This document shows, one piece after another, positions 26,159 through 33,981 of a DNA stretch of 64,000 nt. This DNA is from PALSA-693 sp963834725. Its GTDB lineage: Bacteria; Actinomycetota; Acidimicrobiia; Acidimicrobiales; Palsa-688. The translations under genes and the position numbers were made by a program. Each line of letters begins with the position of its first letter. Position 1 is the stretch's first letter. The stretch lies in the NCBI GenBank assembly GCA_963834725.1, contig CAWICN010000001.1, positions 4,774,001 through 4,838,000 of the forward strand. The letters are read 5' to 3'. Under the pieces are notes generated by a model. That model made no database searches. It was not told the DNA's origin and was given only the letters and a program-made list of their open reading frames with translations.

Positions 26159-26764
26159 ATGCCGCAGCAGGCACCAGCCCCGGCCCGAGGGGGCTCTCCG
26201 GTGAGCGCGGTTGCCAAGGCCCGACTGCGCATCGCCCTGCTGCTTGTTGTCGCCATCCTGCTCGAGACCACCATTGGCAACGACCTCAGAGTGGCGGGAG
26301 TGGCACCCGACCTGATGGTCCTCGTGACCATCTGCGCCGGTCTGAGCGGCGGCACCGAGGCAGGGGCCTGGGTAGGGTTCTGGGCCGGCCTGATCACCGA
26401 CCTGTTTCTGGTCTCGACGCCTCTCGGGCTATCGGCCCTCACGTACTGCCTCATCGGCGCCGCGGTCGGAGCCCTCCGGGCCGCGTTGCTGCCGGACGCC
26501 AGATTGATCAAGCCGGCGGCGGCCCTGGTCGGGACGGCCGTCGCGGTCCTGCTCTGGGTGGCGATCGGTGACCTGCTCGGCCAGAGCCAGCTACTCGGCG
26601 CGGGCCGATCCTGGTTGATCCGGGTGGTCCTGGTGGAGGGGGTGTGGGCCACGCTGCTGGCCCTGCCGGTGGGATGGGTATATGCCCGGGCGGCGCGGGG
26701 CTCGAGAGGCGCCGACCTGATGGGTGCCGGTCAGGTCGTGGTCATGCCCGGGGGCCAGAACTGA
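26159..26764 (+). CDS. mreD: Rod shape-determining membrane protein MreD
   Basis: 201 aa with five or six hydrophobic helices (ALLLVVAILLETTIGND, MVLVTICAGLSGG, GLITDLFLVSTPLGLSAL, and others). The VAPDLMVLVTI and GLITDLFLVSTPLG segments are typical of MreD. ATG start with GAGAAGGAC upstream. Position between mreC and rodA supports the call. Confidence 0.88.
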   Translation: MPQQAPAPARGGSPVSAVAKARLRIALLLVVAILLETTIGNDLRVAGVAPDLMVLVTICAGLSGGTEAGAWVGFWAGLITDLFLVSTPLGLSALTYCLIGAAVGALRAALLPDARLIKPAAALVGTAVAVLLWVAIGDLLGQSQLLGAGRSWLIRVVLVEGVWATLLALPVGWVYARAARGSRGADLMGAGQVVVMPGGQN

Positions 26765-26782
26765 TGGGTTGCCACCCCCGGC

Positions 26783-27934
26783 GTGGGCGCAGTGGCTGAG
26801 CCCAAAAAACCCGGGCTGTGGCAGCACGTTGACCCCATTCTGATTGGCGCCACGTTGCTGATCGGAGCGTTCGGGTGCCTGATGGTGTACACCGCGACCC
26901 GCGACGCGCTCCAGGCCGCCGGCCTGAGCCCGCTGTACTATCTCAAGAGGCAAGCCATTTTCATGGCCCTCGGCGTGGTCGTGATGGTCGCCGTCATGGC
27001 GATCGACTACCGGCACTATCGCGACTGGGCGCCGGTGATCTACGGCCTTACTGTGCTCGTCCTGCTCGCGGTGTTCGTGGTCGGCCACAAGAGCAAGGGC
27101 GCCCAGGCCTGGTTCCAGATCGGCAGCTACCAGCTGGAGCCGTCGGAGTTCGCCAAGATCGGCTTGATCGTCGCCCTGGCAAGCTATTGCGCGGCCGCCA
27201 AGGGCCGTCTGACGGCGCTCGCGTTGGTGGTCGTGCTCGTCCTGTCCGCGATCCCATTCGCCCTGATCTACAAGCAGCCCGATCTCGGGACGGCCCTGGT
27301 GCTCGGGGCGGTGCTGGTCGCCGTTCTGGTGATCGGCGGCACCCCCCCTCGCCATCTCGCGGTGCTCGGGCTGATCGCCGTATTACTGACCATCGGTGTG
27401 GTCCACTTCGGGGTCCTGAAGAGCTACCAGCGCGCCCGCCTGACCTCGTTTGTCAACAGTCCGCCCTCGCCGAGCGCCGCCTTACTGAAGTCTCCGGCCG
27501 GAGCCAATCAGTACAACCTGGCCGAGTCGAAGATCGCCATTGGCGACGGTGGCCTGTTCGGCAAGGGCATTGGTAAGGGAACCCAGACCAATCTCTCCTA
27601 TGTGCCCGAACAGCGCACCGACTTCATCTTCACCGCCGTTGGAGAGCAGCTGGGGCTGGTGGGATCGGTCCTTCTCCTGTTGCTGTTCGCCATCGTCATA
27701 TGGCGCACGTGGCGAGCAGCCACCCTGGCTCGCGATCTGGTCGGCACTCTGATCTGTGTCGGGGTGGTCGCCATGCTCGTGTTCGAGGTCTTCGAGAACG
27801 TCGGCATGACCATGGGCATCATGCCCGTCGCTGGAATCCCGCTTCCCCTGATGAGCTACGGAGGCTCGGCGGTCATCGCCACCTTCGCTGCGGTCGGGCT
27901 GGTCGCCAACGTTCGCATGCGGCGATTCACTTGA
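26783..27934 (+). CDS. rodA: SEDS-family peptidoglycan polymerase RodA
   Basis: 383 aa, about ten transmembrane helices. SEDS signatures: QPDLGTALVLGAVL, the extracellular loop with LLKSPAGANQYNLAESKIAIGDGGLFGKG (in part), YVPEQRTDFIFTAVGEQLG and the C-terminal GIPLPLMSYGGSA. It polymerises lipid II into glycan strands, normally with a class B PBP (PBP2). The usual pbp2/mrdA gene is absent between mreD and rodA. GTG start at 26783 or 26792. mreD and rodA are 18 bases apart. Confidence 0.95.
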   Translation: MGAVAEPKKPGLWQHVDPILIGATLLIGAFGCLMVYTATRDALQAAGLSPLYYLKRQAIFMALGVVVMVAVMAIDYRHYRDWAPVIYGLTVLVLLAVFVVGHKSKGAQAWFQIGSYQLEPSEFAKIGLIVALASYCAAAKGRLTALALVVVLVLSAIPFALIYKQPDLGTALVLGAVLVAVLVIGGTPPRHLAVLGLIAVLLTIGVVHFGVLKSYQRARLTSFVNSPPSPSAALLKSPAGANQYNLAESKIAIGDGGLFGKGIGKGTQTNLSYVPEQRTDFIFTAVGEQLGLVGSVLLLLLFAIVIWRTWRAATLARDLVGTLICVGVVAMLVFEVFENVGMTMGIMPVAGIPLPLMSYGGSAVIATFAAVGLVANVRMRRFT

Positions 27935-27964
27935 GTGGTGAGATTCGGACCACTTGAGTGGTCC
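27928..27964. terminator. Palindrome and direct repeat after rodA
   Basis: GGACCACT-TG-AGTGGTCC at 27947-27964 is a perfect inverted repeat; CACTTGAGTGGT also occurs at 27928-27939, spanning the rodA stop. Likely terminator or processing hairpin; there is no T-run. Confidence 0.5.
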
Positions 27965-28022
27965 AGATCCCCGGCGGTCGGGCGGCCGCCCGGCGTGCGG
28001 GGTCCGGATGAGGGTGCCCGGC

Positions 28023-28028
28023 TAGACT
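28023..28028 (+). promoter_or_regulatory. -10 element before the TIGR03960-like gene
   Basis: TAGACT ends 10 bases before the ATG at 28039. An earlier ATG at 28030 would lie upstream of the predicted transcription start, so 28039 is the better start and the transcript is near-leaderless. Confidence 0.5.
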
Positions 28029-28038
28029 GATGAGGGAC

Positions 28039-29997
28039 ATGACGTCCCTGTGGCCTCAGCTCGAGCCGATCCTCGCTCACGTGCAGAAGCCAGCCCGTTA
28101 CATCGGGTGCGAGGATGGTGCCATCGGGCCGGGCTCGCTGGCCGGCAAGGTGGGATGGCTGCTGATCTATCCCGACGCCTACGAGATCGGTCTGCCGAAC
28201 CAGGGGCTTCAGATCCTCTACGAGCTGATCAACGAGCGCTCCGACGCCCGGGCCGAACGCTCCTACGCCCCATGGATCGACATGGAGCGCGAGATGCGCC
28301 GGCGGGCCGTGCCGTTGTTCTCCGTCGATAGCCACCGCCCGGCGGGCGAGTTCGACCTGCTGGCCTTCAACCTCTCGGCCGAACTGGTCTACACCAACGT
28401 CCTCAACTGCGTCGACCTGGCCGGTGTGCCGGTCCGGGCCGCCGATCGCGGCGCCGGACATCCGCTGGTGGTCGCCGGCGGTCACTGCGCCTTCAACCCC
28501 GAGCCGCTCGCCGACTTCGTGGATTGCTTCGTGATCGGCGATGGCGAGGAAGTGGTTGGTGAAATCACCGGCGCCGTGCAGGCCTGGAAGTCCGGGGGGC
28601 GCACCCCGGGATCCCGGCAACGGTTGCTTCGCGACCTGGCCCGGGTCAGCGGGGTGTACGTGCCGTCCTGCTACGACGTGGAATACGACGGGCCCCGCCT
28701 GGTGGCCGTCACGCCCCGCTACCCGGATGTCCCCGAGCGGGTCGAGAAGCGGACCATCGCCGACCTCGGCGCCTGGCCGTACCCCAAGCAGCAGCTGGTC
28801 CCGATGACCGAGGTCGTCCATGACCGGCTCAACGTGGAGATCTTCCGGGGCTGCACCCGCGGTTGCCGCTTCTGCCAGGCCGGCATGATCACCCGGCCGG
28901 TCCGGGAGCGGCCGTCCCAGCAGGTGCGCGACATGGTCAGCCAAGGCTTGCGCCGAACCGGCTACGACGAGGTCAGCCTTACCTCGCTGTCGAGCGCGGA
29001 CTATTCCGGCATCGACGAGGTCGTCACCGGCATCATCGACGACCCGGCCTGTCACGGCCAGGTGTCGGTGAGCCTCCCCAGCCTCCGCGTCGACGCCTTC
29101 ACGGTGGGAATCGCGACGCAGATCCAGAAGGTGCGGCGCACGGGACTGACGTTCGCGCCCGAGGCCGGCACCTGGCGGATGCGGCGGGTCATCAACAAGC
29201 TCATACGGGAAGAGGATCTCTACGGCGCAATGGAGTCGGCCTTTTCCCAGGGATGGCGGCGGGTAAAGCTGTACTTTCTCACCGGCCTCCCGACCGAGAC
29301 CGACGAGGATACCCTCGGGATCGCCGAGCTGGCTCGTAACTGTGTCGCGATCGGCCGGAGCCACCACAAGGGCGCCGCGGTTACTGCCTCTGTCGGAGGG
29401 TTCGTACCCAAGCCGCACACGCCGTTCCAGTGGTTCGGCCAGAACACCCCCGCTGAACTGAGTCGCAAGATCAACTTGCTTCGCGATGCCGTGCGGCATG
29501 ACCGCGGCGTCAACCTGCGCTGGCACGACCCCAGGGCCTCGCTGGCCGAGGGAATCGCCAGCCGCGGCGATCGCCGCGTCGGTGCCGTGATCGAGACAGT
29601 ATGGCGCCAGGGCGGCACCTTCCAGGAGTGGTCGGAGCACTTCTGTCTCGATCGGTGGAGCGAAGCGATGGACGCCCACGGTCTGTCGATCGACTGGTAC
29701 GTGCACCGTCACCGCGACTCCGACGAGGTTCTGCCGTGGGCGCACATCTCGGCCGGATTGCACGAGGACTTCCTGTGGCAGGACTGGCAGGACGCCCTGG
29801 CCGAGTCGGGAACGCCCGATTGTCGCTGGACGCCGTGTTACGACTGCGGCGCTTGCACCGGCTACGGCCTCGAGCACGTGGTCGCGGCGACGACGCCGCC
29901 GGCGGGGGGCAGTCAGGGCACCGGCCAGGACCTCTCTCGCGGTCACGAGGTACCGGTCCAGTTGCGGCCGCTCACCGCGGCGGGGGCGCGGTCGTGA
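28039..29997 (+). CDS. B12-binding-domain radical SAM protein, TIGR03960 family
   Basis: 652 aa. The N-terminal B12-binding-like domain (VGWLLIYPDAYEIGLPNQGLQILYE, in parts) is followed by a radical SAM domain with Cys272, Cys276 and Cys279 (FRGCTRGCRFCQAG), then SSADYSGID and LYFLTGLPTETDED motifs. C-terminal cysteines in TPCYDCGACTGYG may bind a further cluster. The family is conserved in Actinobacteria, Firmicutes and others next to a DUF2344 protein and RNase E/G, and its reaction is unknown to me. The stop overlaps the next gene's GTG (GTGA), so the pair acts as a unit. Confidence 0.92.
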   Translation: MTSLWPQLEPILAHVQKPARYIGCEDGAIGPGSLAGKVGWLLIYPDAYEIGLPNQGLQILYELINERSDARAERSYAPWIDMEREMRRRAVPLFSVDSHRPAGEFDLLAFNLSAELVYTNVLNCVDLAGVPVRAADRGAGHPLVVAGGHCAFNPEPLADFVDCFVIGDGEEVVGEITGAVQAWKSGGRTPGSRQRLLRDLARVSGVYVPSCYDVEYDGPRLVAVTPRYPDVPERVEKRTIADLGAWPYPKQQLVPMTEVVHDRLNVEIFRGCTRGCRFCQAGMITRPVRERPSQQVRDMVSQGLRRTGYDEVSLTSLSSADYSGIDEVVTGIIDDPACHGQVSVSLPSLRVDAFTVGIATQIQKVRRTGLTFAPEAGTWRMRRVINKLIREEDLYGAMESAFSQGWRRVKLYFLTGLPTETDEDTLGIAELARNCVAIGRSHHKGAAVTASVGGFVPKPHTPFQWFGQNTPAELSRKINLLRDAVRHDRGVNLRWHDPRASLAEGIASRGDRRVGAVIETVWRQGGTFQEWSEHFCLDRWSEAMDAHGLSIDWYVHRHRDSDEVLPWAHISAGLHEDFLWQDWQDALAESGTPDCRWTPCYDCGACTGYGLEHVVAATTPPAGGSQGTGQDLSRGHEVPVQLRPLTAAGARS

Positions 29998-30866
29998 CCC
30001 GGGTTCGGATCCGCTTCGTCAAGCTCGGAAAGATTCGCTGGACCAGTCATCGGGACGTGGCCCGCATGTGGGAGCGGGCGTTTCGGCGGGTGCGGCTGCC
30101 GGTGGCGTACACCGCCGGCTACTCCGCTCGTCCCAAGGTCAGCTTCGGGCTGGCTCTTCCCACCGGTCACGAGTCCGTGGCCGAGTACCTGGATGTCGAG
30201 CTGGCTGGTCAGATGGCCGGGACTGGCCAGACGGCCGGGACTGGCCAGATGGCCGCGACTGGCCAGACGGCCGGGACTGGCCAGATGGCCGCGACTGGCC
30301 AGACGGCGGGGGCAGACCCAATGGCCCTGGCCGACCTCGACGTCCACACTTTGCCTGGCCTGCTGTCGGCGGCGCTGCCTTCTGGGGTCGACGCCACAGC
30401 AGCAGAGGTGATCGTCCCAGGGACCCCCTCGTTGCAGGAGGACGTCGCGTCGTGTACGTGGCGCTGGGCCGCCGCTCCCATCGAAGGAACCATCCCGCTC
30501 GGATTAGAAGAGCTGGCCAACCGCGTCGCCGCCGTGCTGGCCGCCTCTTCGGTCGTCGTCACCCGGACCCGCAAGGGCGAGGAGCACACCGACGACATCC
30601 GGGCCGGTATCATTACCCTGGAGTTGCTCGGGCCCGTAGGGTCCGACCTATCGCACGGGGCCTGGCTGGAGGCCGAACTGGCTTCCCGGCCGCGCACCCT
30701 CCGACCGTCCGAGGTGCTTGTCGCCTTGGACCCCGGACTGGAGGAGCGCCTGGTGCGAAGGACCCACCAATGGATTTTGCGCGACGGCGCCCGGAGGGAG
30801 CCGCTTTTGGCGGCGGACCCACTCGGTGCGACGGCCGCGCCGCACGCCCTGGAGCGTGCGTCGTGA
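29994..30866 (+). CDS. TIGR03936/DUF2344 family radical-SAM-associated protein
   Basis: 290 aa. N-terminus TRVRIRFVKLGKIRWTSHRDVARMWERAFRR and GYSARPKVSFGLALPTGHESVAEYLDVEL are family signatures (quoted in parts). Residues 72-107 are a six-unit GQxAxT repeat not expected in the family, inserted between the first motif block and ALADLDVHTLPGL. The C-terminal part LVRRTHQWILRDGARREPL ends normally. It always accompanies the TIGR03960 protein, to which it is translationally coupled here. Biochemical role unknown. Confidence 0.88.
   Translation: MTRVRIRFVKLGKIRWTSHRDVARMWERAFRRVRLPVAYTAGYSARPKVSFGLALPTGHESVAEYLDVELAGQMAGTGQTAGTGQMAATGQTAGTGQMAATGQTAGADPMALADLDVHTLPGLLSAALPSGVDATAAEVIVPGTPSLQEDVASCTWRWAAAPIEGTIPLGLEELANRVAAVLAASSVVVTRTRKGEEHTDDIRAGIITLELLGPVGSDLSHGAWLEAELASRPRTLRPSEVLVALDPGLEERLVRRTHQWILRDGARREPLLAADPLGATAAPHALERAS
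30207..30314 (+). repeat. 18-bp coding tandem repeat, 6 copies, in the DUF2344-type gene
   Basis: Units of 18 bases encode GQMAGT, GQTAGT, GQMAAT, GQTAGT, GQMAAT and GQTAGA. Alternating ATG/ACG gives a 36-base higher-order period. The array is in frame and keeps the gene open. Confidence 0.93.
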
Positions 30867-30881
30867 GAAGGGATTTTTTTC

Positions 30882-33107
30882 ATGTCCGACCCAGCGTCGG
30901 CCGGCCCGGAAGACCTCGGGCCCGCCCATTCCGGTGCTGCCGGTTCTCCCCGCGGACCCCTACCGCAACCTGATTCCACTGCGCCGCCCGACGCAGGGGC
31001 TGATGCCCCCGACGGCGGAGCGGCCCGGCCGGCCCGCCGCCGGCGGCGTGGCTCCCGAGGCGGTCGCAGCCGCAATCGCGCCGGAGCACCCGCCGGGCAA
31101 GGTACCGGTTCTGATCCCGAATCGTTATCGCCACCATCGCCACCTTCGCCAACTTCGCCGGCCGACGGGGATGCCGGCGCTCCTCCCGGCCCGATCGACC
31201 CGGCCGGCCAGATCGACCCGGCCGGCCAGCTCGCTCCTCCCGGCCCGATCGACCCGGCTGGCCAGCTCGACCGCTCCAGAGAGCAGGCATCGAGTTCGCA
31301 GCTCGACGGTGATGACCAGCGTTCGCAACTCGACGGTGATGACCGGCGCCCTTCGGCTCCGGCCGGGAGGCCGCCGTCAACCCCTGTCCCGAATCGTCCC
31401 AATCCCGGCAAACCGGGGGTATCGCCGGTAGCAGCTGCGCCAGAAGTAGCAGCTGAGCTAGAAGCAGCCACGAACCCGGCTATCCCGTTCATCCCGCCGG
31501 GCAGCGCCCCTCCCCCTGCCGTCAAGCCAAAGATCGGCGACACCCGGCCGGCCCCGGTCATCGATCCGCATGTGAGCCGGCCCGCGCGTGCCGGAGGAGG
31601 AGCGTCCGGCGCTCCCGCGGGCGGCACCGCGGATGAGATGGATCGCTCCGGCCGGCGCCGCCGTCGCAGTGCCCGGACCCGGAGCTCCGGCGACCGCCGC
31701 CCAGTCGAAGCCGTGCTGGTCGATGATCCCGTCGATGTCGACGAGGAGACCCTCGAGCGCCGGCGCGGGCGCGAGCGCAAGGGCCGGCCCGTCGGCCGGT
31801 ATCTGATGGTGGTCCATTCGGGGCCGGTAGCCACCCAGATCGCCGTTCTCGAGGGGCGAGCGCTCATCGAGCATTACGTGTCGCGGAAGGCGGACGACGC
31901 GACCCAGATCGACGGCAACATCTACCTAGGTCGGGTCCAGAACGTGCTGCCCGGGATGGAGGCCGCCTTCATCGACATCGGAACCCCGAAGAACGCCGTG
32001 CTCTACCGGGGCGACGTGCGGTACGACAAGGACGACCTCGAGCCCACCGGCCCGGCCGATGCCGCCCCGGTCCCTACCCGGGGCCGGCTGGGGGGCGTGG
32101 CGCGAGGAGCACGCATCGAGCAGCTCCTCAAAACGGGCCAGACCGTGGTCTGCCAGGTCACCAAGAACCCCATCGGCACCAAGGGGGCCCGGCTCACCCA
32201 GGAGGTGTCCCTGCCCGGACGCTTCGTGGTCCTGATCCCCAACAGCGACACCTACGGGATCTCGAAACGACTTCCTGACGACGAACGCAAACGGCTGCGC
32301 CGGATCCTCGACGAGGTGCGACCGGAGGGTCACGGGCTGATCGTGCGGACCGCGGCCGAGGGCGCCACCGCTGACGAGCTTCGACGCGACGTGGCCCGGC
32401 TGCGCCAGCAGTGGGAGCGCATCGACGCCCTCGCCAAGTCGTCGCGAACCCCGGCACTGCTCTACCGGGAGCCCGACATGGCCGTGCGGGTGATCCGGGA
32501 GGAGTTCAACCGCGACTACCGGGGCGTCGTCATCGACGACCGCGATCTGTTCGAAGAGGTGCGGGATTACGTCGGGAGCATCAGTCCCGAGCTGGCCGAC
32601 CGGGTCGAGTGGGCCGGGGACTCCGGCGATCCTCTGCCCGTGTTCGAGCGCTTCCACGTCCATGAGCAGATCCACAAAGCCCTGGACCGCAAGGTCTGGC
32701 TGCCATCCGGCGGCTCGTTGATCGTCGAGCGCACCGAGGCCCTGACCGTCATCGATGTCAACACGGGCAAGAACGTTGGCACGTCGAACCTGGAAGAAAC
32801 CGTCTTTCGCAACAACCTGGAGGCCGCGGACGAGATCGCCCGGCAACTCCGCCTCCGCGACATCGGCGGCATCATCGTGATCGATTTCATCGACATGGAG
32901 GTAGTGGCCAACCGGGCCGAGGTGACCAAGACCTTCCGGGCGGCCCTGGCCCGGGACAAGACCCGCACGCAGGTCTTCGATATCTCCGAGCTGGGGCTGG
33001 TTGAGATGACCCGCAAGCGGATCTCCGAGGGCTTGGTGGAGTCGTTCTCCGAGACCTGCCCTACCTGCGGCGGCCGTGGCATCATCTTCGACGAGTCCCT
33101 GCTCTAG
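30882..33107 (+). CDS. rne: Ribonuclease E/G family endoribonuclease
   Basis: 741 aa. Residues 1-300 are a low-complexity Pro/Gly/Asp/Arg-rich extension including GPIDPAGQ repeats and an RRRRRGSRGGRSRNR basic patch that may bind RNA. The catalytic core begins near MVVHSGPVATQIAVLEG, with the S1 domain NIYLGRVQNVLPGMEAAFIDIG, the 5' sensor region, catalytic Asp in TVIDVNTGK and IIVIDFIDM, and the zinc-link CPTCGG near the end. It initiates mRNA decay and processes rRNA/tRNA. ATG start with GAGAAGGGA 8 bases upstream. Disordered N-terminal rather than C-terminal extension is typical of actinobacterial enzymes. Confidence 0.94.
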   Translation: MSDPASAGPEDLGPAHSGAAGSPRGPLPQPDSTAPPDAGADAPDGGAARPARRRRRGSRGGRSRNRAGAPAGQGTGSDPESLSPPSPPSPTSPADGDAGAPPGPIDPAGQIDPAGQLAPPGPIDPAGQLDRSREQASSSQLDGDDQRSQLDGDDRRPSAPAGRPPSTPVPNRPNPGKPGVSPVAAAPEVAAELEAATNPAIPFIPPGSAPPPAVKPKIGDTRPAPVIDPHVSRPARAGGGASGAPAGGTADEMDRSGRRRRRSARTRSSGDRRPVEAVLVDDPVDVDEETLERRRGRERKGRPVGRYLMVVHSGPVATQIAVLEGRALIEHYVSRKADDATQIDGNIYLGRVQNVLPGMEAAFIDIGTPKNAVLYRGDVRYDKDDLEPTGPADAAPVPTRGRLGGVARGARIEQLLKTGQTVVCQVTKNPIGTKGARLTQEVSLPGRFVVLIPNSDTYGISKRLPDDERKRLRRILDEVRPEGHGLIVRTAAEGATADELRRDVARLRQQWERIDALAKSSRTPALLYREPDMAVRVIREEFNRDYRGVVIDDRDLFEEVRDYVGSISPELADRVEWAGDSGDPLPVFERFHVHEQIHKALDRKVWLPSGGSLIVERTEALTVIDVNTGKNVGTSNLEETVFRNNLEAADEIARQLRLRDIGGIIVIDFIDMEVVANRAEVTKTFRAALARDKTRTQVFDISELGLVEMTRKRISEGLVESFSETCPTCGGRGIIFDESLL

Positions 33108-33143
33108 CCACTCCGACCACCGGCGCGCCGCCGGCCGTCCTGG

Positions 33144-33200
33144 ACGGGGCCGCCGGCTGGACCCCGCCCGCTGGACCCGCCGGCTGGACCCCGCCGCTCG
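33144..33200. repeat. Short GC-rich repeats between rne and rplU
   Basis: GCTGGACCC occurs three times with GCCGGC variants (33167-33200 region), next to a GGCGCC...GGCGCC hairpin at 33200-33220. It may end rne transcription; no T-run. Confidence 0.5.
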
Positions 33201-33232
33201 GGCGCCGCAACTGGGGCGCCGCCGCCGGCGGG

Positions 33233-33238
33233 TATACT
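33233..33238 (+). promoter_or_regulatory. -10 element of rplU-rpmA
   Basis: TATACT at 33233-33238 inside very GC-rich DNA, ending 9 bases before the GTG of rplU. No Shine-Dalgarno fits, so rplU mRNA is predicted leaderless. Confidence 0.65.
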
Positions 33239-33247
33239 GCCCCTCTT

Positions 33248-33562
33248 GTGTATGCGGTGATCAAGACCGGTGGGAAGCAGGAACGGGTGGAGGAGGGCCA
33301 GACGCTGGCGGTCGAGCTCTTGAGTGCGGCCGAGGGCGACGAGGTCACGTTCGATCCTGTCCTGCTTGTCGACGGGGACACGGTGCTTGCCCGCCGCGAC
33401 GAGCTGGCTGCCGCCAGGGTCTCCGCCCGGGTGCTCGGGGCGACCAGAGGCCCAAAGGTGCGCGGCTTCACCTACAAGCCCAAGACCCGGGCCCGCCGGA
33501 GCTGGGGTCACCGTCAGCGCTACACCACCATCGAGATCACCGGCATCAGCCGGGAGGCATAG
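33248..33562 (+). CDS. rplU: 50S ribosomal protein L21
   Basis: 104 aa. Begins MYAVIKTGGKQERVEEGQTLAVELL and carries the C-terminal basic signature KVRGFTYKPKTRARRSWGHRQRYT (in parts) that contacts 23S rRNA. GTG start. rpmA follows after five bases. Confidence 0.97.
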   Translation: MYAVIKTGGKQERVEEGQTLAVELLSAAEGDEVTFDPVLLVDGDTVLARRDELAAARVSARVLGATRGPKVRGFTYKPKTRARRSWGHRQRYTTIEITGISREA

Positions 33563-33567
33563 GGAAC

Positions 33568-33822
33568 ATGTCCAAGACCAAGGGTGGCGGCTCCACCCGC
33601 AACGGGCGCGACTCGCACGCTCAGCGGCTCGGCGTCAAGGTATACGACGGGACGAAGGTCACCGCCGGCTCGATCATCGTCCGGCAGCGGGGTACTCACT
33701 TCCATCCGGGTGAGAACGTCGGGCGCGGCGGCGACGACACCTTGTTCGCGCTCCGCGACGGCAAGGTAAAGTTCGGCTCCCGCAAAGGGCGCCGGCTGGT
33801 CGACATTCTCGCGGAGGCCTGA
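33568..33822 (+). CDS. rpmA: 50S ribosomal protein L27
   Basis: 84 aa. MSKTKGGGSTRNGRDSHAQRLGVK with the conserved GGGSTRNGRDS motif; its N-terminus reaches the peptidyl transferase centre. There is no Firmicutes-type cleavable extension. ATG behind GGGAGGCATAGGGAAC. Standard partner of rplU. Confidence 0.98.
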   Translation: MSKTKGGGSTRNGRDSHAQRLGVKVYDGTKVTAGSIIVRQRGTHFHPGENVGRGGDDTLFALRDGKVKFGSRKGRRLVDILAEA

Positions 33823-33825
33823 GCC

Positions 33826-33932
33826 AGTGGGCCGCCTGCGAACTCGACGCCAGAGACTCGAGCCTGCTCAGGCCCTGCGATCAGGCATTCAAGTGAGCGA
33901 GTTTCCGGCGTCGAGTTTCCGGCCAGCCCACT
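33826..33932 (+). ncRNA. Long stem-loop in the rpmA-obg intergenic region
   Basis: Four nested pairings give one long hairpin: 33826-33832/33926-33932 (7 bp), 33841-33851/33907-33917 (11 bp, AACTCGACGCC with GGCGTCGAGTT), 33853-33860/33898-33905 (8 bp with one G-U), and 33862-33866/33882-33886 (5 bp). A direct repeat CGAGTTTCCGGC occurs at 33898-33909 and 33912-33923. Candidate structured leader of obg, terminator of rplU-rpmA or small RNA. No known RNA family recognised. Confidence 0.5.
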
Positions 33933-33981
33933 AGGTCGCGCCCCCGGGCGCGACTGCCGGTCGGGGAGAGACTCGGTCACG

